A stretch of DNA of 13,672 bases from assembly GCA_007120155.1 (NCBI GenBank), contig SKOF01000372.1, forward strand, positions 1-13,672, given 5' to 3'. This DNA comes from Thioalkalivibrio sp. GTDB lineage: Bacteria > Pseudomonadota > Gammaproteobacteria > Ectothiorhodospirales > Ectothiorhodospiraceae. A program made the translations under genes and the position numbers. Below are positions 1 to 6,634 of the stretch, one piece after another; within the stretch, counting starts at the first letter, position 1; each line of letters starts with the position of its first letter. Below the pieces are notes generated by a model that searched no databases, was not told the DNA's origin, and saw nothing but the letters and a program-made list of their open reading frames with translations.

Positions 1-7
1 CTCGCAG

Positions 8-34
8 GCCGGATAAGGCGCAGCCGCATCCGGC
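8..34. repeat. REP-like palindrome 1
   Basis: GCCGGAT (8-14) pairs with ATCCGGC (28-34), and an inner GGC/GCC pair sits between them. The arms and the GCCGGATAAGGC wording resemble enterobacterial REP (BIME) sequences. It lies 18 bp before a second palindrome of similar design, so the two look like one REP pair. No transposase is visible nearby. Confidence 0.6.
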
Positions 35-51
35 ACACCGGGCTGAGGCAT

Positions 52-76
52 GGCGGATGCGCTTCGCTTATCCGCC
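52..76. repeat. REP-like palindrome 2
   Basis: GGCGGAT (52-58) pairs with ATCCGCC (70-76) around a GCGCTTCGCTT centre, followed by CTACG. The GGCGGATGCGCTTCGCTTAT wording is common in proteobacterial intergenic repeats. The following 250 bases (81-331), up to the HIT gene, contain nothing else I can assign. Confidence 0.6.
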
Positions 77-331
77 CTACGTCTCTCAGCTTGCCTGTGA
101 ACAACCTGGTGGGTTTACACATCTAGCTCTTCCCCCAAACTGACTGGATATTGCAGGTATACCCGGCCGGATTAACGGATCTCCCTCGAGTCAGGGTGCA
201 AGGAAGTCCTGCCTCCAGCATGGCCCGAATCATCGGGTCAGGCCAGGATTGCCCCGGGCACAACAGAGCGCGAATCCAGTAGAATCGTACGCCTTTGCCC
301 TGACCCAAACCGATCACATCGAGGCCGTTCG

Positions 332-841
332 ATGACCAGTGCCCCAACCAACGAGGATTGTCACTTCTGCCGGATTGCCGCCGGCCTGGCCGACCCGCTT
401 GTTTTCGCGAACCGTTCGTTCGTCGCTGCCTTTGACACCCACCCGGTCAATCCGGGGCATGCACTCATCATCCCGCGGCGGCATGTGGTCTCCCTGTTCG
501 AACTCAACGAAACCGAACAATCGGACTATTTCGACGCGATTCAGGGCGTCCGGGAGGTCATCGAAACGACCGATATGACCAGCCTGTATCGCAACATGTT
601 GAGCCGCGAGGACCTGCGGGAGAGACCGAAGGACCACATCGAAAGCGTCCTGGAACTCCCCTTCCTGGGCAACCGGCCCGACGCCTACACGGTGGGCAAC
701 AACGACGGCCGGGCGGCGGGACGGAGCATCGACCACCTGCATGTCATCCTCCTGCCGCGCTATGAGGGAGACGTGCAGGATCCAAGGGGCGGCATCCGGA
801 ACGTCATCCCCGATCGGGCGAAGTACCACAAGCGACAATGA
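332..841 (+). CDS. HIT-family protein (probable nucleotide hydrolase/transferase)
   Basis: This 169-residue cytosolic protein belongs to the histidine-triad family, which cleaves nucleotide phosphoanhydride or phosphoramidate bonds such as those in Ap4A. Diagnostic segments are CHFCRI (10-15), NPGHALIIPRRHV (40-52), the HIT motif region DHLHVILLPRY (134-144) and the tail DPRGGIRNVIP (150-160). The canonical motif is H-x-H-x-H. Here H135 and H137, the usual nucleophile position, are kept, but the third position (139) is Ile. About 25 extra residues lie between helix and motif (roughly 82-115) compared with the shortest family members. The ATG at 332 has GAGG at 321-324, 7 nt upstream. Family assignment is firm; the substrate is unknown. 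Confidence 0.88.
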   Translation: MTSAPTNEDCHFCRIAAGLADPLVFANRSFVAAFDTHPVNPGHALIIPRRHVVSLFELNETEQSDYFDAIQGVREVIETTDMTSLYRNMLSREDLRERPKDHIESVLELPFLGNRPDAYTVGNNDGRAAGRSIDHLHVILLPRYEGDVQDPRGGIRNVIPDRAKYHKRQ

Positions 842-870
842 CCAAGGGAAGAGGGGAGGTTCGCTCCGTC

Positions 871-898
871 TCCTATTCGCACTTGCACTAGAATAGGA
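871..898. promoter_or_regulatory. Inverted repeat upstream of the sorting-signal protein
   Basis: TCCTATTC (871-878) and GAATAGGA (891-898) form a perfect 8-bp inverted repeat around a 12-nt centre. It ends 24 bp before the start codon at 923 and overlaps a TAGAAT (889-894) that could act as a -10 box, although no good -35 is present. It could be an operator or a 5'-UTR hairpin. The function is inferred from position only. Confidence 0.3.
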
Positions 899-922
899 AA
901 CGGGCAAGGGGAGACCTGCAAC

Positions 923-2281
923 ATGACACCACACCACCGAGGCCTGGCCGGCGCTCTGACCGTGCTGACGTTTGTCTCATTCACCGCAAGCGCGCAGGAG
1001 ATCACCACGGGCCCTGAGGCCAGCGTCAGCATACCGGTGGACAACCCCTGGGCCCTCGGGCTGCTGCTACTGGCGTTCACGGTCTGCGCCTATGTCGTGC
1101 TGCAAAGGCGCACCCACCGGGTGGCCCTCGCGGGGCTCCTCTCCCTGGGCCTGGCCGCCGGCATGCTCTGGCAGAGCCCTGATCTGCGCGCCCAGGTGGT
1201 GCTCATGTTCACCAACCCCGCTGGTGAGACCCTGCCCATCGCCGTCCACCCGGTCACCAGCAACGGCGACATCGAGGGTTTCGAACCGGCCGACTTCGTC
1301 AACAATTCCGGTAACACACTGCGCATCACGGGTATCGAACTGCCCACGTTTGCCCGGTGCTTTCCCGACGGGGCCGGCAACCTGCTGCCCCCGGGACAGC
1401 CCGACCCGGACCCGCCCGCCTCCTGCGGTGTCGGCCAGACACTGCCCAACGGAGCGACCTGCCGGGTAGACGTGGAGGGCATCTGCCGCGATCTGGCCGC
1501 GGCGAACGTCACGCTCACCGCCATCAGCCCCAACTCCGGCCCGGCAGCCGGGGGCGCAGGCGTCACGCTCACGGGCACCGGACTGGCCGGCGCCACCGCG
1601 GTCAGCTTCGACGGGGTCGCGGCCACCGGTGTGAACGTGGTCAACTCCACCACCGTCACTGCCGTCACGCCGGCCCATGCGGCGGGTACCGTGGACGTGG
1701 TCATCGACACTCCTGCGGGCGGCGCCACCCTCACCAATGGCTACACCTATCTGGCCACGGCGGTCGGCCAGTCCTCCGGCGGCGGCACCATCGCCTGCCT
1801 GAATGGTGGACTTAACAATCTGATCGCTGCCACGGCCGACAACAGCACGGCAATCGAGTGGGGAGGGTTTGGTACAGCGATCGGGTCCGGCGCCCAAAGC
1901 GTTACGGATGGCGCGGCCAATACCGCCGCCATCGTAGCGGGCCTCGGCAACAACGGCGGAACCCCCTATGCCGCGCAGTTATGTACAGATTACGAAGTGG
2001 ACTCCCAGGGGAACACGCCCTGCCAGGCAGGCAATACCTGTTACAACGACTGGTTCCTTCCAGCGGGTAATAATGTCACGGTGACCGGCCAGCTGAACTG
2101 CCTGTTTGCCAATCGTGCCGCTATTGGCGGTTTTGCGGCCGGCTTCTACTGGAGTTCAACAGAGTTCTCTGGCGATCCTGTGTCTGGAGCCTGGATGCAG
2201 GATTTCAACAATGGCAGCCAGTTTACCGGCACAAAGAGTTTCGCGCACAGAGTCCGTTGTGTTCGCGGATTCACCCCCTGA
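923..2281 (+). CDS. Exported protein with IPTL-like mid-protein sorting signal, IPT/TIG and DUF1566-like domains
   Basis: The protein has 452 residues. An N-terminal signal peptide ends near ASA (22-24). Next comes SIPVDNPWALGLLLL (36-50), a hydrophobic stretch and the basic cluster QRRTHR (61-66), which is the architecture of an IPTL/PEP-CTERM-type sorting signal but near the N-terminus. A second hydrophobic segment covers 67-83. An IPT/TIG immunoglobulin-like domain spans about 197-277 (AISPNSGPAAGG, TNGYTY). The C-terminal 290-450 resembles DUF1566/Lcl-type domains (YNDWFLPAGN, FYWSSTEF, AHRVRCVRGF). I recall a described family in which exosortase XrtH is thought to cut such proteins internally, and this fits that pattern. 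A surface or envelope location is likely. The start at 923 has GGGGAG at 907-913. No exosortase gene is in the window. Confidence 0.72.
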   Translation: MTPHHRGLAGALTVLTFVSFTASAQEITTGPEASVSIPVDNPWALGLLLLAFTVCAYVVLQRRTHRVALAGLLSLGLAAGMLWQSPDLRAQVVLMFTNPAGETLPIAVHPVTSNGDIEGFEPADFVNNSGNTLRITGIELPTFARCFPDGAGNLLPPGQPDPDPPASCGVGQTLPNGATCRVDVEGICRDLAAANVTLTAISPNSGPAAGGAGVTLTGTGLAGATAVSFDGVAATGVNVVNSTTVTAVTPAHAAGTVDVVIDTPAGGATLTNGYTYLATAVGQSSGGGTIACLNGGLNNLIAATADNSTAIEWGGFGTAIGSGAQSVTDGAANTAAIVAGLGNNGGTPYAAQLCTDYEVDSQGNTPCQAGNTCYNDWFLPAGNNVTVTGQLNCLFANRAAIGGFAAGFYWSSTEFSGDPVSGAWMQDFNNGSQFTGTKSFAHRVRCVRGFTP

Positions 2282-2420
2282 GGAGAGCAGGGGCCTCAGT
2301 ACCATGGACGTCCGCGAGCGCTTGCTGCACGCATGGGGCGCCAGGTGAGAGCGGATCAACGCACCGTCCCGATCAGGACGCATCCCGCCAGAACCGGCCA
2401 AGGCGCTGGGCGCGCGGGCG

Positions 2421-2795
2421 TTAATCCGGTGTCCTGCGCCTCAGCCCGTAGACCAGCCCGGCCACCGCACCCAGCAGGGCCCCGCCGGGCCCGGTGATGA
2501 AGATCCCGAGCAGCGGCCCCTGGTTCGCCTCCGGGGCCAGCAGCATCGGCCCGAAGAATCCCGCCACGAAACCGATGGAACCCAGGATCGCGGCGCCGTA
2601 GCCGGCTGCCCCCAGGGCCGAGCGCGGCATCTCGCGGGTATGAGGCCAGACCATGAAGGCCACCGCCAGGGCGATGAGCAGGGCCAGAACCTGACCGGCC
2701 GACTCGAGCGATAGGATCATCAGGATGATCACGCTCAGTACGTACGTCCCGAAGAAGGTCATGAGCAGGACGGTGACTCTCAATACCGGGTTCAT
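2421..2795 (-). CDS. Small hydrophobic integral membrane protein, unknown function
   Basis: The 124-residue protein has about four predicted transmembrane helices: residues 5-27, 34-50, 63-85 and 95-117, the last two rich in Gly and Ala. It ends with the basic tail LRRRTPD, which suggests a cytoplasmic C-terminus. I do not recognise a named family. GGGGGAG lies about 8-10 nt upstream of the ATG, supporting the start. It converges on the preceding gene and diverges from the RNase gene. The 139-bp gap at 2282-2420 holds only a short stem (CCCCTG 2275-2280 with CAGGGG 2288-2293) without a T-run. Confidence 0.65.
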   Translation of the reverse strand: MNPVLRVTVLLMTFFGTYVLSVIILMILSLESAGQVLALLIALAVAFMVWPHTREMPRSALGAAGYGAAILGSIGFVAGFFGPMLLAPEANQGPLLGIFITGPGGALLGAVAGLVYGLRRRTPD

Positions 2796-2821
2796 TGCGT
2801 CGAATCTCCCCCTGAGGCTGT

Positions 2822-2910
2822 TGCGTCAAGTCCGGTAATATGCGGTCATGCGACAAGGAAGAAAGATTATGCCCATAATCAGGAAAACCGCCATGACTCG
2901 ACTGACAGCC
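2822..2910 (+). repeat. Dispersed repeat copy A (degenerate)
   Basis: GTCAAGTC at 2825 is followed by CGGTAATATGCGGTCATG, a diverged form of the box seen at five other places. A second similarity segment, GGAAAACCGCCATGACTCGA (2882-2901), lies 57 nt further on. It matches the second box of copies B and D, where the spacing is 63 nt. The copy sits directly upstream of the RNase gene and is in the same orientation as all other copies. Confidence 0.55.
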
Positions 2911-2962
2911 CCGCCCGCGATGGTGATCGGGGACCGTACCCTGCGATGAAAGGACGAGACCT

Positions 2963-3343
2963 ATGAGAAAGATACTTCTCCTGGTCGGTCTTTTGGCGCT
3001 GGTCTCTGCGTTCCAGGGCGAGTTTGGCCAGGGGCTCAGGGACATTACGTCCGGGTCGGAAAGTGGTCGCAGTGTCAGTGCGCAGCAGTCGGAACTGGAA
3101 ACGACGCTGGCGCTGATCAAACGAGGCGGCCCGTTCCCCTACCGCCGCGATGGCCTTACATTCGAAAATCGGGAGCGGCTGCTGCCGGCCCGGCCGAGCG
3201 GCTATTACCGGGAGTATACGGTGCCGACACCCGGCTTGAGTCACCGTGGTGCGCGACGTATCGTGGCCGGAGGGGATCCGCCGGTCGTCTTTTACTATAC
3301 GGAAGATCACTATCGGTCCTTCCGGAGGATCGACGGACAGTGA
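2963..3343 (+). CDS. Secreted guanyl-specific ribonuclease (RNase Sa/barnase family)
   Basis: This 126-residue protein has a hydrophobic leader (MRKILLLVGLLALVSA) followed by a microbial N1/T1-type ribonuclease domain (about 46-122). The family cleaves single-stranded RNA, often after G. Catalytic residues can be placed by comparison with RNase Sa: Glu84 in YYREYTV (81-87), Arg99 in RGARRIV (95-101) and His116 in YYTEDHY (111-117). GGPFPY and the FENRERLLP segment are also typical. The start has AAAGGA about 8 nt upstream. The stop overlaps the start of the barstar-like gene by 4 nt, so toxin and inhibitor are probably co-translated. The enzyme would act outside the cytosol or on competitors. 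Confidence 0.88.
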   Translation: MRKILLLVGLLALVSAFQGEFGQGLRDITSGSESGRSVSAQQSELETTLALIKRGGPFPYRRDGLTFENRERLLPARPSGYYREYTVPTPGLSHRGARRIVAGGDPPVVFYYTEDHYRSFRRIDGQ

Positions 3344-3798
3344 GCATGGATTCGGTCTGGAGCAAGCTGGCATCAGGTGCGCTCAAGGCGGGGACCTATC
3401 GCACCTACCGGCCACTGGCTTGCGGGGATGACGCCGGGAACGTCAGGCCGCTGTATCACTACAGGCTTCCCGAAATGGCATCTGTGCAGCGAGATGCCTT
3501 GCTGAGTGCCCTGTCGGATACGCTGGGATTCCCGGACTATTTCGGCTTCAACTGGGATGCGGCCTTTGATTGCCTGACCGACCGGGACTGGGAGGCGGGC
3601 GCGGTCGTGATCATTGAGATGAACATCCCGCCCGCCGCGGATGCAGACGAGGCCATGCTCACGACATTGATTGAGATGATGAGCGATGCGTCCAGGTTCT
3701 GGATTGACCAGAACGTAACGCTCTATTTCCTGATCGAATCCCCCCGAGACGACCTTGCCTCTCTGAACGATCTTGAGACACTGGGGCCGAAGCTATAG
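3340..3798 (+). CDS. Barstar-family ribonuclease inhibitor
   Basis: The 152-residue cytosolic protein has a barstar-like domain from about residue 39 on, after an extension of about 38 residues. Barstar's interface acidic pair (Asp35/Asp39 in the Bacillus protein) corresponds to D73 and D77 in GFNWDAAFDCLTD. The aromatic YFGF loop just before it also fits. It would protect the cell from the RNase encoded just upstream. The GTG at 3340 overlaps the RNase stop (GTGA) and lies 11 nt after GGAGG (3324-3328); an in-frame ATG at 3346 is the alternative start. The stop codon TAG (3796-3798) shares its final G with repeat copy B. Confidence 0.88.
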   Translation: MSMDSVWSKLASGALKAGTYRTYRPLACGDDAGNVRPLYHYRLPEMASVQRDALLSALSDTLGFPDYFGFNWDAAFDCLTDRDWEAGAVVIIEMNIPPAADADEAMLTTLIEMMSDASRFWIDQNVTLYFLIESPRDDLASLNDLETLGPKL

Positions 3799-3890
3799 GG
3801 GTCAAGTCTAGCAATATATAGTAATGCCCGAAGCAAGAATGAATTTTGAAATCCGACTCATAAGGAAAATATGGCTCATACTGGAAGATG
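3798..3890 (+). repeat. Dispersed repeat copy B
   Basis: GGGGTCAAGTCTAGCAATAT starts at 3798, followed by ATAGTAATG. The second similarity segment begins at 3864 with GGAAAATATGGCTCATACTG, exactly 63 nt after the GTCAAG, the same spacing as in copy D. The box overlaps the barstar stop codon by one base. It occupies the first half of the 198-bp gap before msrA; the rest (3891-3996) shows no other feature. Confidence 0.8.
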
Positions 3891-3996
3891 TTCCTCTGTG
3901 ACCCGGATCTTCACTGGATCTAGAAACCCGAAAGGTTGACGAACCGGCGGGACCTCCCGGGGAACGGGGATCCTCAACCACCTGGGGGCTACCCGC

Positions 3997-4611
3997 ATGA
4001 AACGCCCATCCGTCTGGTTCATTTCCCTCCTCTTGTGCCTGCCGCTGACCGCGGCGGGGGAGGCGCGTGAGTTGGCGCGTGCCACGTTCGCCGGCGGCTG
4101 CTTCTGGTGTATGGAGCCACCCTACGATCGGCTGGATGGTGTGGTGGAGACGATTTCGGGCTTCAGTGGCGGCCATGTGGCAAACCCCTCGTATGAGGCG
4201 GTGGTGCGCGGCGGCACCGGACATCTGGAGGTGGTCCAGGTGATCTACGATCCGACGGTCGTCAGCTATGAAGCGCTGTTGTATGTCTACTGGCGCAACA
4301 TCGACCCCTTCCAGGTCGAAGGCCAGTTCTGCGACTGGGGGCCCATGTACCGTTCAGCCATTTTCGTCCATGACGAGCAACAGCGTCGTCTGGCCCGCGT
4401 CTCTATGGAGCAAGTGGAGGCCCGGAATCTGTCGGATCGGCCGATCGCTACGCGCATACTCGATTTCGAAGCCTTCTATCCGGCCGAGGAGTACCACCAG
4501 GCCTACTACCAAAAGAACCCGATACGCTACCGCTATTATCGGTGGAACTGCGGACGCGACCAGCGCCTGAAGGACCTTTGGGGTCCGGAGGCCGGCGGCA
4601 ACCCGGGCTGA
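3997..4611 (+). CDS. msrA: Peptide-methionine (S)-S-oxide reductase MsrA, exported
   Basis: This enzyme reduces methionine-S-sulfoxide in proteins. The catalytic motif GCFWCMEPPYD covers 34-44, with nucleophile Cys35 and Glu40. Other landmarks are GFSGGH (55-60), GGTGHLEVV (72-80), FCDWGPMYRSAIF (111-123) and YPAEEYHQAYY (161-171). Cys185 in WNCGRD could be the resolving cysteine. The 204 residues include a Sec-type leader (MKRPSVWFISLLLCLPLTAAGEA), so it should work in the periplasm, unlike the usual cytosolic MsrA. The start has only a weak G-rich Shine-Dalgarno (GGGGG, 3984-3988). msrB follows 96 bp downstream, making the pair complementary for both sulfoxide epimers. Confidence 0.93.
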   Translation: MKRPSVWFISLLLCLPLTAAGEARELARATFAGGCFWCMEPPYDRLDGVVETISGFSGGHVANPSYEAVVRGGTGHLEVVQVIYDPTVVSYEALLYVYWRNIDPFQVEGQFCDWGPMYRSAIFVHDEQQRRLARVSMEQVEARNLSDRPIATRILDFEAFYPAEEYHQAYYQKNPIRYRYYRWNCGRDQRLKDLWGPEAGGNPG

Positions 4612-4669
4612 AGCCCCGGCTGTGTCGGACGAGCGCCGGTGGGGCGTCGTTCGCAGTGCGCGAAGCGTC

Positions 4670-4675
4670 TATAAT
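4670..4675 (+). promoter_or_regulatory. Possible -10 box for msrB
   Basis: TATAAT lies 32 bp before the msrB start. The hexamer 17 bp upstream (TCGTTC, 4647-4652) is a poor -35. If real, msrB has its own promoter within the msrA-msrB gap, giving a leader of about 25 nt. Confidence 0.35.
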
Positions 4676-4707
4676 TCCTGGTGCTCCCTTTGATTCCGGA
4701 GCGCCTG

Positions 4708-5271
4708 ATGAACCTTAATCCCGGAAGCAAGTCCGGATCGGTGACTCGATCCCGCCGAAGGTTTCTGGCGACACTTGGTCTGACCCTGCCGATCCTCTGG
4801 TTGAGGCTCCGCGGGAGTGCTGCCGGTTCCGGCAACGGCCCGCCCTTTGAGCCCCTGGATCTCGATGATCAGACGTGGTGGGAGATTCTGACGGCGGCGC
4901 AATACCATGTCCTGCGCCGGGAGGGCACGGAAGCACCGTTTTCCAGCCCGCTGGACAAGGAGTATGGCGAAGGCGCGTATGTCTGCGCCGGCTGTTTCCT
5001 GCCGCTGTTCTCCAGCGCACACAAGTACGATTCGGGCACGGGTTGGCCAAGCTTCTGGCAGCCGATCTCCCCCGTCCATGTAGGCACCCGGCGCGATCAC
5101 TGGCCGTACTATCCCAGTATCGAATACCATTGCGCCCGCTGCGGCGGTCATCAGGGCCACATCTTCAACGACGGCCCGCAGCCCACCGGACGGCGCTGGT
5201 GCAACAACGGCCTCGCGCTCGAGTTCATTCCCCTCGGCACTGCGTTGCCCGCCCTCAGGGGTCAAGTCTAG
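4708..5271 (+). CDS. msrB: Peptide-methionine (R)-S-oxide reductase MsrB, Tat-exported
   Basis: The protein reduces the R epimer of methionine sulfoxide. It has 187 residues. A twin-arginine signal TRSRRRFLATLGL (13-25) precedes the domain. Zinc-binding CxxC pairs are C93/C96 (CAGC) and C142/C145 (CARC). Typical segments are YDSGTGWPSFWQPI (107-120), GGHQGHIFNDGP (146-157) and RRWCNNGLALEF (162-173), with catalytic Cys165. Export of a folded metal-containing enzyme explains the use of Tat, while the neighbouring MsrA uses a Sec-like leader. The ATG at 4708 is preferred over upstream in-frame codons because GGAG (4697-4700) is 7 nt away. The last residues GQV and the stop TAG are encoded by repeat copy C. 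Confidence 0.93.
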   Translation: MNLNPGSKSGSVTRSRRRFLATLGLTLPILWLRLRGSAAGSGNGPPFEPLDLDDQTWWEILTAAQYHVLRREGTEAPFSSPLDKEYGEGAYVCAGCFLPLFSSAHKYDSGTGWPSFWQPISPVHVGTRRDHWPYYPSIEYHCARCGGHQGHIFNDGPQPTGRRWCNNGLALEFIPLGTALPALRGQV

Positions 5272-5286
5272 CAATATACAGTAATG
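5258..5286 (+). repeat. Dispersed repeat copy C (first box only)
   Basis: GGGGTCAAGTCTAGCAATAT begins at 5258, followed by ACAGTAATG. It provides the final codons and the TAG stop of msrB. The second box found in copies A, B and D is not recognisable here, so the copy is short or truncated. Confidence 0.8.
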
Positions 5287-5403
5287 TGAGCGATCGGGGT
5301 TGCCCCTCGGCCGGCATTGCGCGTGCACGCCTGGTTGGTGGGGGCACTCGTCAGGCCGGTTCCATCGGTGGGTACGCGCAGCGGGAGATCGGTGGGGAGC
5401 GAA

Positions 5404-5461
5404 AACCGGGTCAGAGAGCGATTGTTACGAATTCTGGCGGAAATTGCTCCCTGACCGGGTT
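5404..5461. repeat. Imperfect inverted repeat, REP/MITE-like
   Basis: AACCGGGTCAGAGAGCGATT (5404-5423) and the segment at 5442-5461 are inverted copies matching at 17 of 20 positions, separated by 18 nt. The GGTCAG...GAGCAATT wording resembles intergenic repeats that I associate with RAYT-type elements. It occupies the 269-bp gap before the protease gene and could attenuate read-through from msrB. No T-run follows directly. Confidence 0.55.
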
Positions 5462-5540
5462 ATCTTCGATATTGTCCCCTGACGCCTCCTTTCTTTTTTG
5501 TTTGGTGTCCTGCAAGTCCAATAACAACGGAGTCCTCTCA

Positions 5541-6587
5541 ATGTGCCGATTGTTGGTATCACTTCTGTCGCTCCTGATTCTCGCATCCGCCCCGGGACAG
5601 GCGGCGGACCTTGCCGACCTGTTCGAGCAGGTCAATCCCAGCGTCGTGGTGATCCGCTCCCAGGAACAGGTGGCCCGTGGTACGGAGCAGCTGGAGTGGC
5701 GCACCATCCAGCGGACCGGGTCGGGGGTTCTGGTGTCGGAGGATGGCCGTATCGTGACCGCCGCCCATGTGGTCCAGTCCGCAGACCAGATCCAGGTGAC
5801 CTTTGCCGATGGCAGCGAGGCGGATGCCCGGGTGATCGGTTCAGAGCCTGCAGCAGATATCGCCATGCTGGAGGTTGAAGAGGTGCCCGCGGATGCCAGG
5901 GTGGCGCGCCTGGGCGACTCGGACGGGGTGCGCATCGGCCAGCCCGTATTCGCCATCGGCGCACCCCGCGGCCTGGCCCACGCTCTCAGCGTCGGGCACA
6001 TCAGCGCCCGCCATCAGGGCAGCGACATCACCGGTGACTTCGGGTTGGGTGAGCTGCTGCAGACTGATGCCTCGCTCAACCGGGGCAACTCCGGCGGGCC
6101 GCTGTTCAACTATTCCGGTGAGGTGGTCGGAATCGTCAGTCGCATTCTCACGAGTTCCGGCGGATCTCAGGGTCTGGGCTTTGCGGTCACCTCGAACCAG
6201 GTGCGCGAGCTGCTGCTGGAACAACGCGCCTTCTGGAACGGCCTCAACGGTTACTGGGTGCAGGGCAGCCTGGCACGGCTCCTGAACATCCCCCAGGCGC
6301 GGGGGCTGATCGTGCAAGGCATGGCCGCGGGCTCTCCGGCAGCGCGCATCGGCCTGCGTGCGGGCACGGTGGAAGTGAACATCGCCGGCGAGACGCTGAT
6401 ACTCGGCGGAGACGTGATCCTGAGCGTCGAGGGCATCTCCTTCGCGGATAACGATGGTTATCAGCGCATCCGGCAGCACCTGGGCGGACTGAATCCGGGC
6501 GACAGCGTGACCATCAGCGTGTTGCGTGCGGGCGAGAGGGTCTCGCTGACCACCACTCTGGGCGCGGCGGAGGCTCAGAGGAATTGA
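5541..6587 (+). CDS. Periplasmic trypsin-like serine protease with one PDZ domain (HtrA/DegP-like)
   Basis: The 348-residue protein has a signal peptide (LLSLLILASAPGQAA, 8-22) and a chymotrypsin-fold protease domain. Its catalytic triad is His76 (TAAHVV), Asp106 (AADIAML) and Ser184 (GNSGGP). A single PDZ domain covers about 238-335 (GLIVQGMAAGSPAARIGLRAG, then GDVILSVEGI). It should degrade or quality-control damaged envelope proteins, which fits its position after periplasmic MsrA and MsrB. The ATG at 5541 is chosen because GGAG (5529-5532) lies 8 nt upstream and the signal peptide begins there. The open frame extends back into msrB, but only as an out-of-frame reading. It is shorter than two-PDZ DegP, so closer to DegS/single-PDZ forms, though no membrane anchor other than the leader is seen. 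Confidence 0.9.
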   Translation: MCRLLVSLLSLLILASAPGQAADLADLFEQVNPSVVVIRSQEQVARGTEQLEWRTIQRTGSGVLVSEDGRIVTAAHVVQSADQIQVTFADGSEADARVIGSEPAADIAMLEVEEVPADARVARLGDSDGVRIGQPVFAIGAPRGLAHALSVGHISARHQGSDITGDFGLGELLQTDASLNRGNSGGPLFNYSGEVVGIVSRILTSSGGSQGLGFAVTSNQVRELLLEQRAFWNGLNGYWVQGSLARLLNIPQARGLIVQGMAAGSPAARIGLRAGTVEVNIAGETLILGGDVILSVEGISFADNDGYQRIRQHLGGLNPGDSVTISVLRAGERVSLTTTLGAAEAQRN

Positions 6588-6634
6588 TTCTTGACCGGTT
6601 TCCCGCCGCCCCTTTTCTTTTTTCTCCTTTGACG

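Noticed and set aside
1067..1897. Minus-strand open frame over the sorting-signal protein
   Set aside because: It has no recognisable domain, and the opposite frame has a signal peptide, an IPT/TIG domain and a DUF1566-like domain.
2822..5286. Integron gene-cassette array with attC sites
   Set aside because: The direct-repeat, gene, repeat layout looks similar, but the boxes lack attC inverted core sites and no integrase is present.
4875..5540. Open frame extending the protease about 220 codons upstream through msrB
   Set aside because: It reads msrB out of frame, while the signal peptide and a good ribosome binding site mark 5541 as the start.
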